A DNA stretch of 64,000 bases, taken from contig CAJFII010000001.1 of NCBI GenBank assembly GCA_904381285.1, forward strand, positions 62,001-126,000, read 5' to 3'. This document shows positions 1 through 9,153 of the stretch, piece after piece. Origin of the DNA: an uncultured Clostridia bacterium (GTDB taxonomy: Bacteria > Bacillota > Clostridia > TANB77 > CAG-508). Within the stretch, counting starts at the first letter, position 1; the number at the start of each line of letters is the position of its first letter. The notes under the pieces are model-generated. The model saw only the letters and a list, made by a program, of their open reading frames with translations, was not told the origin of the DNA and ran no database searches. The position numbers were made by a program, and so were the translations under genes.

Positions 1-3
1 AAA

Positions 4-450
4 ATGAGAATGTCAGATGAAATAGAAAACTTTATAAAAGATTTATTAAAAGATGAAGATGAATATGTAGAAATACAGAGAAATGAACTTGCAGAACATT
101 TTAATTGTGTTCCATCGCAAATAAATTATGTAATACAAACAAGATTTAAACCATCACAAGGCTATTATGTTGAAAGTAGACGTGGTGGTGGAGGTCATAT
201 TAGGATAAAAAAGGTAAATGTGACAAGTAGTAATTATTTAATGCATATAATTGCAAATATGGATGATAAAATTACTGCTAATGAAGTTGATATTTATATT
301 AGCAATTTTTTATCATATGGAATGATAACAGAGATAGAAGCCAAATTATTAAAAGTAGCAACAGCAGATAATGTACTTTGTGTACCTCAAGAAATGCGAG
401 ATGAGCTAAGAGCAAATATTTTTAAAAATATGTTACTAAATCTTGTATGA
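4..450 (+). CDS. ctsR: CtsR, transcriptional repressor of class III heat-shock genes
   Basis: A 148-residue CtsR-family repressor. In Firmicutes it binds a tandem heptad operator upstream of clp and ctsR genes and is released on heat stress. The N-terminal winged helix-turn-helix is at about residues 5-70, and the family's glycine-rich wing with its arginines (SRRGGGGHIRI, about 58-68) is intact. It is the first gene of ctsR-mcsA-mcsB-clpC, a canonical order that supports the call. ATG at 10 is an alternative start; the ribosome binding site and operator lie outside the window, so the start is not certain. Confidence 0.95.
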   Translation: MRMSDEIENFIKDLLKDEDEYVEIQRNELAEHFNCVPSQINYVIQTRFKPSQGYYVESRRGGGGHIRIKKVNVTSSNYLMHIIANMDDKITANEVDIYISNFLSYGMITEIEAKLLKVATADNVLCVPQEMRDELRANIFKNMLLNLV

Positions 451-526
451 TATAAATTAAACATTATAAAGGTTTATAGGTAAAACCACATAAAAACCTA
501 AATTTTATAAAGAAAAGGTGATTAAT

Positions 527-1075
527 ATGTTATGTGAAAATTGTGGAGAAAATGAAGCAAATGTAAGATATACGCAAATTGTAAATGGAGTAAAAAAAGA
601 AATGCATCTTTGTGATAAATGTAGTAAAGAATTAGGAATAGGAAATTTTGATTTCAATATGCCAATAAACTTTTCAAGTTTCTTAGGTGATTTCTTTGAG
701 GATGAAAAAGAATTTTTACCAAGTTTTGGAGTAGCAGAAAAATTAATATGTAATAATTGTGGTATGACATATGATGAATTTATAAACACAGGAAAATTTG
801 GTTGTGAAGATTGTTATGAAATTTTTTCAAATAAAATTGACCCTATTTTAAAAAATATACATGGAGGAAATAGACATATAGGTAGAGGAATACTTCCAAA
901 TGCAAATAGAAGAATTGAGAATATAAGTAAACCAGTTCAAGCAAAAAATGTAGAGACTAAAAATGAAGACAATAAACTAGATGAATTAAAAAATGATTTA
1001 AAAAAAGCAATAAAAGAAGAAAGATATGAAGATGCAGCAAAATTAAGAGATGAAATTAAAAAATTAGAAAAATAA
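527..1075 (+). CDS. mcsA: McsA, zinc-binding activator of the McsB arginine kinase
   Basis: McsA activates McsB and modulates CtsR and ClpC. Four CxxC pairs typical of the family are visible (CENC, CDKC, CNNC, CEDC), which should bind zinc. A UVR motif closes the C-terminus (about residues 145-180, with EERYEDAAKLRDEIKKL), used for contacts with ClpC. The ATG at 527 follows AAAGGTG at normal spacing; an upstream GTG at 518 sits in the ribosome binding site and is less likely. It lies 22 bp before mcsB in the same operon. Confidence 0.93.
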   Translation: MLCENCGENEANVRYTQIVNGVKKEMHLCDKCSKELGIGNFDFNMPINFSSFLGDFFEDEKEFLPSFGVAEKLICNNCGMTYDEFINTGKFGCEDCYEIFSNKIDPILKNIHGGNRHIGRGILPNANRRIENISKPVQAKNVETKNEDNKLDELKNDLKKAIKEERYEDAAKLRDEIKKLEK

Positions 1076-1097
1076 AAAGAATGGAGGAATAGAAAAT

Positions 1098-2117
1098 ATG
1101 TTAAATTGGTACTTACAAAACGGGAAAGAAGCTGATGTAGTAGTAAGTTCAAGAATTAGACTTGCGAGAAACTTAAGTGGATTTCCTTTTATTACTAAGT
1201 GTAAAAAAGAAGATTTAAAGAAAATAGAAGAAAAAGTTAAAGAAATTACACCAAACTTAGGTTATGGTATTAAATTTTTAAAATTAAAAGATATTGATGA
1301 AATTACTAAAATGAGTTTAGTAGAAAAACACATAATTAGTCCAAATTTTGCATTAAGAGAAGATGATGAAGGTGCAATTTTAATTAATGATGATGAAAAT
1401 ATTTCTATCATGATTAATGAAGAAGATCATTTAAGAATACAAATATTAGGTTCAGGTTTGGATATAGATAATTTAATGAATTTAGCTATTGAAGTAGATG
1501 AAAAATTACAAAAAAATTTAGACTTTGCATATAGTGAAAAATATGGCTTTTTAACAGCATGTCCAACAAATGTAGGAACAGGATTAAGAGCATCTGTTAT
1601 GGTACATTTACCAGCATTAACTAAAACAGGTAATATACAAAAAATATTAGAAATAATAAGTAATTTTGGAATGAATATAAGAGGTATATATGGAGAAGGA
1701 ACAAAAGCGTATGGAAATATGTATCAAATTTCTAACAAGCAAGCTCTTGGTATTTCAGAAAAAGAAATAATTAAAAATTTAAAAGCTATTGTAGACAAAA
1801 TTATTGAACAAGAAAGACTTGCAAGGAAAATATTATCAAAAGATAGTATACAATTAGAAGATAGTGTTTATAGATCTTATGGTATATTAGCAAATTGTAA
1901 AAAGATATCATCAGAAGAAACAAGAGACTTATTATCTAGCATTAAATTAGGTACAGATATGGGTATAATAAAAGAGCTAGATGATTTAAAAGTAAATAAA
2001 CTATATCTTTATACAAAACCTGCAAATCTTCAAAAATACTTGGGCGAAAAAATAGACTCTTATGAAAGAGATATAAAAAGAGCAGAGGTAATAAAACAAA
2101 TAATAAATGAAAAATAA
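1098..2117 (+). CDS. mcsB: McsB, protein arginine kinase
   Basis: A 339-residue protein with the phosphagen-kinase fold. It phosphorylates arginines on CtsR and on damaged proteins, marking the latter for ClpCP. Family motifs seen are VSSRIRLARN (about residues 15-24, substrate and nucleotide binding) and TACPTNVGTGLRAS (about 154-167, the catalytic cysteine loop). The C-terminal part has the phospho-arginine binding region characteristic of McsB. The ATG follows AATGGAGG. It sits between mcsA and clpC, separated by about 20 bp on each side. Confidence 0.95.
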   Translation: MLNWYLQNGKEADVVVSSRIRLARNLSGFPFITKCKKEDLKKIEEKVKEITPNLGYGIKFLKLKDIDEITKMSLVEKHIISPNFALREDDEGAILINDDENISIMINEEDHLRIQILGSGLDIDNLMNLAIEVDEKLQKNLDFAYSEKYGFLTACPTNVGTGLRASVMVHLPALTKTGNIQKILEIISNFGMNIRGIYGEGTKAYGNMYQISNKQALGISEKEIIKNLKAIVDKIIEQERLARKILSKDSIQLEDSVYRSYGILANCKKISSEETRDLLSSIKLGTDMGIIKELDDLKVNKLYLYTKPANLQKYLGEKIDSYERDIKRAEVIKQIINEK

Positions 2118-2138
2118 TAAAAAGAAAGGGTGATGAAT

Positions 2139-4607
2139 ATGACATATAAATTTACTAATAGTGCTGAAAAAGCAATTGAATTTGCAAATGATATTGCAAT
2201 CGAATTAGGACATAATTATATTGGGACAGAACATATTTTATATGGTCTTGTAAAAGAAGGAAGCGGAGTTGCAGCTAAAGTATTAGAAAATCAAAACATA
2301 ACTGAAGAATTAGTTCTAAAAGAAATAGAAGAGCTAATAGGAAGAAATGAAAATTCACAAGTAAATGGAACTATAGGATTTACACCAAGAACAAAAAGAG
2401 TAATAGAAAATGCATTTAGAGAAGCTAGAAAATTAGGATCTGATTATATTGGAACAGAACATATCTTAATAGGAATAATGCGTGAAGGAGATAGTATTGC
2501 AGTAAGAATTATGTTGGATTTAAACGTTAATCCACAAAAATTGTATAATGAAATTGTGAAAGTAATTAATGAAGATGATACATCACTAAATCAAAATAAA
2601 AATCAAAATGGACAAAAAAGTTTAGGAAGTTTTAATCAAACTAATACACTAAATCAATATAGTATAGATTTAACTAAACAAGCAATAGAAGGAAAACTAG
2701 ACCCAATTGTTGGAAGAAAAGACGAAATTGAAAGAGTAATTCAAATTCTTTCAAGAAGAACAAAAAATAATCCATGTTTAATAGGTGAACCTGGAGTGGG
2801 AAAAACAGCAGTAGTAGAAGGGTTAGCACAAAAAATAATAGCAGAAGATGTACCAGAAATGTTAAAAAATAAAAGAGTAGTATCAATAGATATTTCAAGT
2901 ATGGTAGCAGGAGCAAAATATAGAGGTGACTTTGAAGAAAGAATAAAAAAATGCCTAAATGAAGTAAAAAAAGCAGGAGATATTATTCTATTTATAGATG
3001 AAATTCATACAATTGTTGGAGCAGGTTCAGCAGAAGGAGCTATAGATGCTGCAAATATTTTAAAACCACTTTTAGCAAGAGGAGAAATTCAATTAATTGG
3101 TGCAACAACACTAAATGAATATAGAAAATATATAGAAAAAGATGCAGCACTTGAAAGAAGATTTAGTCCTGTAACAGTTAATGAACCTACTGCAGAAGAT
3201 ACAGTAAAAATCTTAAAAGGTATTAGAGATAAATACGAAGCACATCATAATGTAAAAATAACAGATGAAGCAATAGAAGCAGCAGTAAAAATGTCTGTTA
3301 GATATATTAATGATAGGTTTTTACCAGATAAAGCAATTGATTTAATGGATGAAGCAGCATCATGTGTTAAAATGAAAACATATACACAACCTGATAATTT
3401 AAAAGAATTAGAAGAGCAAATAGAATCTACAAAAAATGAAAAAGAAGAAGCAATTAGAGTTCAAGAATTTGAAAAAGCAGCAACATTAAGAGATAAAGAA
3501 AAAACTTTAAGAGAAAAATTAAGTAAAGAACAAGAAAAATGGAATGACAAAAATAAAAGAAATGTTGTAGAAATTTCAAATGAAGATATAGCAGAAGTTA
3601 TTGCTAGATGGACTGGAATACCAGTAAAAAAATTAACACAAGATGAAAATGAAAAATTAAAGAATCTAGAAGAAACTTTACATCAAAGAGTAATAGGACA
3701 AACAGAAGCAGTAACAGCAGTAGCAAAAGCAATTAGAAGAGGAAGAGTTGGACTAAAAGATCCAAAACGTCCAATAGGATCATTTATATTCTTAGGACCA
3801 ACAGGTGTTGGAAAAACAGAATTATCTAAAGCTCTTGCAGAAGCTTTATTTGGCGATGAAAATGCAATGATTAGAATAGATATGTCTGAATATATGGAAC
3901 CACATTCAGTATCAAAACTTATTGGTTCACCTCCAGGATATGTAGGATTTGATGAAGGAGGACAATTAACAGAAAAAGTAAGAAGAAAACCATATTGTGT
4001 AATACTATTTGATGAAATTGAAAAAGCTCACCCAGATGTAATGAACATGTTATTACAAATATTAGAAGATGGACGTTTAACAGATGCACAAGGAAGAACA
4101 GTAAGCTTTAAAAATTCAGTAATAATAATGACATCAAATGTAGGAGCAAGATTAATTACAGATAGTAAAACATTAGGATTTTCTAATAATACCGAAGATA
4201 AAGAAACAGATGAACAAAAGAAATATGAAGAAACTAAAAAAGCAGTGTTACAAGAATTAAAGAAAGAATTTAGACCAGAATTTATCAACCGTGTAGATGA
4301 GATTATTGTATTCCATAAATTAACTGATAAAGAAATTGAAAGTATAATTGATATTATGCTAAAAGAAGTTATAAAAAGAATGGAAGAAAACAACATAGAA
4401 ATAAAAATAGACAAATCAGTAAAAGAATTAATTGCTAAAAAGGGTATAGACAAAGCATATGGAGCAAGACCATTAAGAAGAACAATACAAAATGTAGTAG
4501 AAGACAAATTAGCAGAAGAAATACTAGATGGAAAAATAAAACCAGGAGACAAAGCAAAAATAAGTGCAAAAGATGATGAAATAGTAATAAAAACAACTGC
4601 AAAATAA
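2139..4607 (+). CDS. clpC: ClpC, AAA+ unfoldase subunit of the Clp protease
   Basis: An 822-residue class I Clp ATPase that feeds substrates, including arginine-phosphorylated proteins, to ClpP. Domain order: double Clp-N repeat (about 1-145), D1 AAA+ with GEPGVGKT near residue 215, a UVR-containing middle domain (about 420-465), D2 AAA+ with GPTGVGKT near 552, and the C-terminal D2-small domain. Starts at GTG 2130 and ATG 2133 are possible, but ATG 2139 has the best spacing from AAAGGG. A long hairpin directly follows the stop codon. Confidence 0.97.
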   Translation: MTYKFTNSAEKAIEFANDIAIELGHNYIGTEHILYGLVKEGSGVAAKVLENQNITEELVLKEIEELIGRNENSQVNGTIGFTPRTKRVIENAFREARKLGSDYIGTEHILIGIMREGDSIAVRIMLDLNVNPQKLYNEIVKVINEDDTSLNQNKNQNGQKSLGSFNQTNTLNQYSIDLTKQAIEGKLDPIVGRKDEIERVIQILSRRTKNNPCLIGEPGVGKTAVVEGLAQKIIAEDVPEMLKNKRVVSIDISSMVAGAKYRGDFEERIKKCLNEVKKAGDIILFIDEIHTIVGAGSAEGAIDAANILKPLLARGEIQLIGATTLNEYRKYIEKDAALERRFSPVTVNEPTAEDTVKILKGIRDKYEAHHNVKITDEAIEAAVKMSVRYINDRFLPDKAIDLMDEAASCVKMKTYTQPDNLKELEEQIESTKNEKEEAIRVQEFEKAATLRDKEKTLREKLSKEQEKWNDKNKRNVVEISNEDIAEVIARWTGIPVKKLTQDENEKLKNLEETLHQRVIGQTEAVTAVAKAIRRGRVGLKDPKRPIGSFIFLGPTGVGKTELSKALAEALFGDENAMIRIDMSEYMEPHSVSKLIGSPPGYVGFDEGGQLTEKVRRKPYCVILFDEIEKAHPDVMNMLLQILEDGRLTDAQGRTVSFKNSVIIMTSNVGARLITDSKTLGFSNNTEDKETDEQKKYEETKKAVLQELKKEFRPEFINRVDEIIVFHKLTDKEIESIIDIMLKEVIKRMEENNIEIKIDKSVKELIAKKGIDKAYGARPLRRTIQNVVEDKLAEEILDGKIKPGDKAKISAKDDEIVIKTTAK

Positions 4608-4609
4608 GC

Positions 4610-4680
4610 AGGATGTCAGTGGGGACGGAGATTATTGACAATCTAATGTTGTCGATAATCTCCGTCCCCACTGACATCCT
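4610..4680. repeat. Long near-perfect inverted repeat (REP-like hairpin) after clpC
   Basis: Arms of about 31 bases pair with a single mismatch around a short loop. The arms contain GTCAGTGGGGACGG and its complement, which are much more GC-rich than the surroundings. It lies 3 bases after the clpC stop but has no T-run, so it looks more like a dispersed palindromic element than a simple terminator. A degenerate single arm recurs at 7608-7638. I infer a REP/MITE-type element. Confidence 0.7.
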
Positions 4681-4692
4681 CACAACTTGAGT

Positions 4693-4803
4693 TTTTATGT
4701 AAAAAAGTGATAATCAAAAACGGTTCAAACTATTGCAAATGGAAGAAGACAAAGATAAAATGACGAAAAAGAGAGAAAAGGCAAATAGGAGGACTAAAGA
4801 AAA
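4693..4803 (+). repeat. Leader repeat, copy 1 (upstream of the first pilin-like gene)
   Basis: About 111 bases nearly identical to 6004-6116. Both copies include AACGGTTCAAACTATTGC, an AGGAGG ribosome binding site and the start of a pilin-like gene. A short overlapping frame (MEEDKDKMTKKREKANRR...) runs through it. The conservation shows that the leader was duplicated together with the gene. Confidence 0.75.
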
Positions 4804-5808
4804 ATGAAAAGAAAAAATAATTTCAAAAATATAAGCAAAAAAATAATAAAAAAAGCAAAAGGGATAACATTAATATCATTAGTAATAACAATAATAATAT
4901 TATTAATACTTGCAGGTGTAACATTAAGTCTAACACTAGGAGATACAGGAATAATAACTCAGGCACAAAATGCAAAAGAAGCTGGGGAGATAGCAGCAAT
5001 AAAAGAAGACTTACAGCTAGCGATATTAGGTAAAGAATTAGAAAAAGGAGGAGCAGGGCTAACACAAGAAGAATTAGAAGAAATAGCAAGTAATTATGGA
5101 GAATTACAAGAAGATGGAAATACTCTAATAACAGATGATGGACATGAAATAAAAATAGATGAAATATATAAACCAGGAGAACCTTCTGAAACGGATAAAA
5201 CAATAGCAGAATTAGAAGAAAATATAAAAAACTTAGAACAGACTATAGAAGATTTAAAAAACAAGCAAGCGACAGGGGATGCAACAGTAGAACAAGTATT
5301 AGAAGGAGCAACATTTTCAAACTCAAGCGAAATAGGATTAACTGGAACAATGGCCAATAGAGGAACTTTGAATTGGAACCCAAGTAGTTCTACTTCATAT
5401 ACAGTGGAACCAGGATATTATAGTGGAGGAACTCTCAGCACTTCAGAAGCTTATAATGCTGGAGTAAGTGAGGGGGGAACATCTACTAAAAATAATGTAA
5501 CATATGTAAATATACAGACTTCTGTAACAACAACGACCAGTAATAAAGCACCAACTTTTTCTGTTAGTATTCCATCAGGAAGAACGAAATGTTATGGATT
5601 CCTTTCTGCTTGGTATTATAATTACGGAACAATTCAAAATGTATCAATAAATGGTTTATCTAATATTAGAACTACGTCAGTTGGAAATGGGCATACAGTT
5701 TCCTTAGTTTCTGGAAATATTTCATCAGGCGGAGGAACTCTTACTGGTGTTGTTCAATGTTCGGCTCTCAAGACAATTAATGTTAATGGAATTTTAGTAC
5801 TATACTAA
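4804..5808 (+). CDS. Pilin-like surface protein, copy 1
   Basis: A 334-residue protein with a type IV prepilin-like N-terminus: basic leader, cleavage glycine at residue 20 (KAKG/ITLISLV), then a single hydrophobic helix (about 21-43). The usual Glu at mature position 5 is replaced by Ser. After it come an acidic helical stretch (about 50-150), a coiled coil (about 128-150), the motif VEQVLEGATFSNSSE with LTGTMANRG, and a Ser/Thr/Gly-rich beta domain ending NVNGILVLY. The C-terminal part resembles phage tail-fibre modules. The start follows AGGAGG by 11 bases. The paralogue at 6117 shares both ends. The role is unknown; surface filament or adhesin is an inference. Confidence 0.75.
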   Translation: MKRKNNFKNISKKIIKKAKGITLISLVITIIILLILAGVTLSLTLGDTGIITQAQNAKEAGEIAAIKEDLQLAILGKELEKGGAGLTQEELEEIASNYGELQEDGNTLITDDGHEIKIDEIYKPGEPSETDKTIAELEENIKNLEQTIEDLKNKQATGDATVEQVLEGATFSNSSEIGLTGTMANRGTLNWNPSSSTSYTVEPGYYSGGTLSTSEAYNAGVSEGGTSTKNNVTYVNIQTSVTTTTSNKAPTFSVSIPSGRTKCYGFLSAWYYNYGTIQNVSINGLSNIRTTSVGNGHTVSLVSGNISSGGGTLTGVVQCSALKTINVNGILVLY

Positions 5809-5828
5809 TTTTTAATATATGTTTTAAG

Positions 5829-5876
5829 TAAAAGTAAACCCTAATTATTTTATTAGAATAATTAGGGTTTACTTTT
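5829..5876 (+). terminator. Rho-independent terminator
   Basis: A 20-base stem (AAAAGTAAACCCTAATTATT and its complement) around TTATTAG, 20 bases after the pilin-like gene. The symmetric A and T tracts make it bidirectional in principle. Confidence 0.85.
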
Positions 5877-5941
5877 ATGGGTAAATTAACTTATATTTTA
5901 CATAAAGTAGTAAGTTGAAGTAAATATAAATTATATAACAT

Positions 5942-5993
5942 AACTAGTCAAAAATTCTCAAGGTAAAACTAGAGCAAATTTGACTAGTTTTTT
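5942..5993 (+). terminator. Second hairpin with T-run
   Basis: AACTAGTCAAA pairs with TTTGACTAGTT, followed by TTTT. It lies in the 308-base gap between the two pilin-like genes, just ahead of the second leader copy. Apart from this, the previous terminator and the leader I see nothing in the gap. Confidence 0.6.
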
Positions 5994-6003
5994 GTTGCAA
6001 AAC

Positions 6004-6116
6004 TTTTATGTAAAAAAGTGATAATCAAAAACGGTTCAAACTATTGCAAATGAAAGATGACAAAGATAAAATGACGAAAAAGAGAGAAAAAGCAAATAGG
6101 AGGACCAAAGAAAAAT
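6004..6116 (+). repeat. Leader repeat, copy 2 (upstream of the second pilin-like gene)
   Basis: Second copy of the sequence at 4693-4803, about 113 bases with only a few differences. It ends at the ATG of the second pilin-like gene, with AGGAGG about 13 bases upstream. Confidence 0.75.
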
Positions 6117-7508
6117 ATGAGAACAGAAAAAGCAAAAGGAATAACATTAATATCATTAGTAATAACAATAATAATATTACTAATACTAGCAGGAGTAACA
6201 TTAAGTCTAACACTAGGAGATAACGGAATAATAACACAAGCTCAAAATGCAAAAGAAGCACAGGAAATAGCAGCGATAAAAGAAGATTTACAATTAGCAA
6301 TATTAGATAAAGAACTAGAAAAAGGAGGAACAGGGCTAACACAGGAAGAATTAGAAGAAATAGCAGGAAACTATGGAGAATTGCAAGAGGATGGAAATAC
6401 AATAAAAACAGAAGACGGCTATGAAATAAAAATAGATGAAATATATAAACCAGGAGGAGGAACAAGCAATCCTGGAAGTGGAGCAAGTGATGAAGAAATA
6501 GCAGCGTTAGAAGAAAAAATAAAAGAACTAGAACAAACAGTAGAAGACTTAACTAATACAAAAACAGAACTAGAAGGAACAATAGAAGATTTAAATGGAC
6601 AACTAGAACAAGCACAAGGAGATAATGCAGCATTACAAGAACAAATAGAGAATTTACAAGGACAAGTAGACAGTTTAAATAAAACAATAGAACAACAAGA
6701 AAGTACAATAAATGATTTAAATACACAAATAGCAGACTTACAGAAAAAACAATCAACAGGAAATGCAACAGTAGCAGATGTATTAGAAGGAAAAACATTT
6801 TCAAATGGAACACAAGTAGGATTAACAGGAAAGATGCCCAATAATGGAGCGATAAATAAAACATTAAATGCAGGGGGAAGTTACACAATACCGGCAGGAT
6901 ATCATAATGGATCTGGAAAAATAACAGTAAATTCACTAGCGAGTCAGACATCAGCAACAGCAGCAGCAGGAAATATATTAAGTGGAAAAACAGCATGGGT
7001 AAATGGAAACAAAATAACAGGAAGTATGACAGATAGAGGAGCATGGTCAAGTACTCCAACAGGAAGTGGAAGTGTTACAATACCGGCAGGATATCATAAT
7101 GGATCTGGAAAAGTTAATACTACTACTGTATACAACAACGGATACAATGCAGGAGTTAGTGCTGGACAAACATCTAGTAAAAATAATGTAACATATGTAG
7201 ATATTAATACAACTGTAACTGCAAGTTTTAGTAATAAAGCGCCTACTTTTACGGTTAACATTCCATCAGGTAGAACTAAATGCTACGGATTTATTTCAGC
7301 ATGGCGTTTTGATTATGGAACAATTCAAAATGTATCTATAAATGGTTTATCAAATATTAATACTAGACAAGTTGGAAATCTTTTTACTGTTTCTCTTGTT
7401 TCTGGCAATGTTTCATCAAGTGGAGGAACTTTAACAGGTATTGTAAATCGTGATACATCTTCTTATGGCGAAGAAATAAAAATTAATGGAATCTTAGTAT
7501 TATATTAA
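6117..7508 (+). CDS. Pilin-like surface protein, copy 2, with phage-tail-like repeats
   Basis: A 463-residue paralogue of the gene at 4804. Residue 8 is the cleavage glycine (KAKG/ITLISLV), followed by one hydrophobic helix, again with Ser for Glu5. It has a longer coiled coil (about 125-215, LEEKIKELEQTVEDL), then ADVLEGKTFSNGTQVGLTGK and two repeats of the type ...SYTIPAGYHNGSGKI / SVTIPAGYHNGSGKV, which I associate with phage tail-fibre proteins. The C-terminal 100 residues match copy 1 closely. The extra length lies in the coiled coil and the repeat module, so the two genes diverged in their middle. Confidence 0.75.
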   Translation: MRTEKAKGITLISLVITIIILLILAGVTLSLTLGDNGIITQAQNAKEAQEIAAIKEDLQLAILDKELEKGGTGLTQEELEEIAGNYGELQEDGNTIKTEDGYEIKIDEIYKPGGGTSNPGSGASDEEIAALEEKIKELEQTVEDLTNTKTELEGTIEDLNGQLEQAQGDNAALQEQIENLQGQVDSLNKTIEQQESTINDLNTQIADLQKKQSTGNATVADVLEGKTFSNGTQVGLTGKMPNNGAINKTLNAGGSYTIPAGYHNGSGKITVNSLASQTSATAAAGNILSGKTAWVNGNKITGSMTDRGAWSSTPTGSGSVTIPAGYHNGSGKVNTTTVYNNGYNAGVSAGQTSSKNNVTYVDINTTVTASFSNKAPTFTVNIPSGRTKCYGFISAWRFDYGTIQNVSINGLSNINTRQVGNLFTVSLVSGNVSSSGGTLTGIVNRDTSSYGEEIKINGILVLY

Positions 7509-7536
7509 GTTATTAATATTAGAATCAAGAAATTAA

Positions 7537-7587
7537 AATAAAACCTAATTATTTTACTCTTTTATGAGAAATAATTAGGTTTTATTT
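7537..7587 (+). terminator. Rho-independent terminator
   Basis: AATAAAACCTAATTATTT pairs with AAATAATTAGGTTTTATT around a short loop, 28 bases after the second pilin-like gene. Confidence 0.85.
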
Positions 7588-7607
7588 ATATATAGTGTAA
7601 ATTAACT

Positions 7608-7638
7608 TGTCAAAAATCTCCATCCCACTGACAACCTG
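7608..7638. repeat. Degenerate single arm of the palindrome at 4610-4680
   Basis: TTGTCAAAAATCTCCATCCC followed by ACTGACAACCT matches the right arm of the 4610-4680 hairpin apart from a few changes. No partner arm is visible. The two copies bracket the pilin-like pair. Confidence 0.5.
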
Positions 7639-7642
7639 ATAT

Positions 7643-8500
7643 CTAAATTGGGTTAACATGAATGATAGTTTTATAAACTTTATCTAGTTTTGTAATGTCT
7701 TTTTCTAAAGAATCAGCTAATTTATGACTATCGAAAGTAGACATATTGCCATCTACATATATGGTAACAACAACAATGTACTGATATCCAACAGGTGATG
7801 ATGAGATATTGTCTACTTTTTTTATATCTTTATAGCTATGCGCTAAATCTAAAATTAGTTTTTCTGTATCGCTATCAATTGATACATCCATTAAAACATT
7901 ACAACTTTCTATTAATATATTAATTCCCGTATAGCATATCCAAATTGATATTCCAATACCAACAATGCCATCAAATAAATAAAAACCAAACAAACCAAAG
8001 ATAATAGAAATAAGAGTACATGAAGTTACAATACAATCATTTCTGTGATCTTTCATATTAGCTTTTAACAATATATTATTATGTGTTCTGAATAAAGATT
8101 TTGTATATAAATATAACAAAAGCTTAACAACAATAGTGATTATACAAACAGCAACTAAAAACCAAGAAAAAACAAAGGCTTCGTTATGTACTAAAGACAT
8201 AACAGAATCGTACAATAATTTTGCTGCTACAAATATCATAGAAATACTGATGAACAAAGAAAAAATATATTCTGCTTTTCCATGTCCAAAATTATGGTTG
8301 CTATCATCTGGTTCACTTGCAATTTTATTACCAATAAAAGTCATTAAAGAAGCAAAAATATCACTAGCACTATTAGCTGCATCAGCAATCATAGCTTGAC
8401 TATTACTTAAAAATCCTACAATAGTTTTAATTATTAATAAAAATATATTTCCGAATATTCCAAGTATTCCAGCCCTCTTAGCACTATCATATCTATTCAT
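7643..8500 (-). CDS. Cation diffusion facilitator (CDF) transporter
   Basis: A 285-residue membrane protein of the CDF family, which exports divalent metals (Zn, Fe, Mn) in exchange for protons. Six hydrophobic helices precede a cytosolic C-terminal domain of about 90 residues. The metal-site signatures are present: DAANSASD in helix 2 (about residues 40-47), HNFGHGKAEY in the following loop, and a second aspartate site in DGIVGIGIS of helix 5. The start is preceded by GGGGGATG on the minus strand. It points away from the next gene. Substrate cannot be set from sequence. Confidence 0.88.
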   Translation of the reverse strand: MNRYDSAKRAGILGIFGNIFLLIIKTIVGFLSNSQAMIADAANSASDIFASLMTFIGNKIASEPDDSNHNFGHGKAEYIFSLFISISMIFVAAKLLYDSVMSLVHNEAFVFSWFLVAVCIITIVVKLLLYLYTKSLFRTHNNILLKANMKDHRNDCIVTSCTLISIIFGLFGFYLFDGIVGIGISIWICYTGINILIESCNVLMDVSIDSDTEKLILDLAHSYKDIKKVDNISSSPVGYQYIVVVTIYVDGNMSTFDSHKLADSLEKDITKLDKVYKTIIHVNPI

Positions 8501-8733
8501 AAGAACATCCCCCGCTTAAGCAATATTGTAAAAAATATCTTAATATAATATTTATAATATAATAAAAATAATTATAACACAAAAAAATAAAAAGATATAG
8601 TGAAAATTTTATATATTTTTATATATTAAAAAAGTTGTATAAACATACAAAATTTGCATAATTTTCAATAATATGTTATAATAACTATAGTTTCAAAAGA
8701 AAAAGTGCAGAAATCCAAAAGAAGGTGGTTGTG

Positions 8734-9066
8734 ATGGAAGTAGCAACAATAATATATATTTTAGTATTTATAATATTTTCATTAATAGCATTTGCTATAA
8801 TGCAAATCAAACTTGCAGGAATGAATATAAAAGATTTCTGGAGTTTTATTAAGGCAAACGAAATATTAGATGAATTATATATTTATACAAAGAAAAGTGG
8901 AAATTTGACACCACAAGAACAAGTAATATTCTTAATGGAAGCAGAAAAAGTGTTTAAAGCATTTGATAAAATACCAAGTATGCTTTGGGAAGAAGAATAC
9001 CAAAAATATAGAGAGGTTTTAAATAAATATAAAGACATAAAAGTTCGCAGATGGGTATCTAATTAA
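8734..9066 (+). CDS. Hypothetical protein with one N-terminal membrane helix
   Basis: A 110-residue protein not recognised by family. An N-terminal hydrophobic helix (about 5-27) is followed by a soluble helical domain with KSGNLTPQEQVIFLMEAEKVFKAFDKIPSMLWEEEY. The ATG at 8734 lies 5 bases after AAGGTGG; GTG codons at 8725 and 8731 are possible but sit in or next to the ribosome binding site. It is monocistronic, closed by the hairpin at 9100-9141. Confidence 0.6.
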   Translation: MEVATIIYILVFIIFSLIAFAIMQIKLAGMNIKDFWSFIKANEILDELYIYTKKSGNLTPQEQVIFLMEAEKVFKAFDKIPSMLWEEEYQKYREVLNKYKDIKVRRWVSN

Positions 9067-9099
9067 AAGAGTTTAACATAAAAAATTTTGATATAGATA

Positions 9100-9141
9100 A
9101 AAAAAGGTAGATGTGAGTTTTAAAATTTACATCTACCTTTT
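9100..9141. terminator. Bidirectional terminator
   Basis: AAAAAGGTAGATGT pairs with ACATCTACCTTTT between two convergent genes, with A and T tracts on both sides. Confidence 0.8.
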
Positions 9142-9153
9142 CTGTATAAATTT

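Noticed and set aside
2130..2138. Earlier clpC starts (GTG 2130, ATG 2133)
   Set aside because: They overlap the ribosome binding site or are too close to it.
4752..4806. Short basic peptide gene overlapping the pilin start
   Set aside because: No ribosome binding site of its own, and in the second copy the frame continues far into the pilin gene; more likely a by-product of leader conservation.
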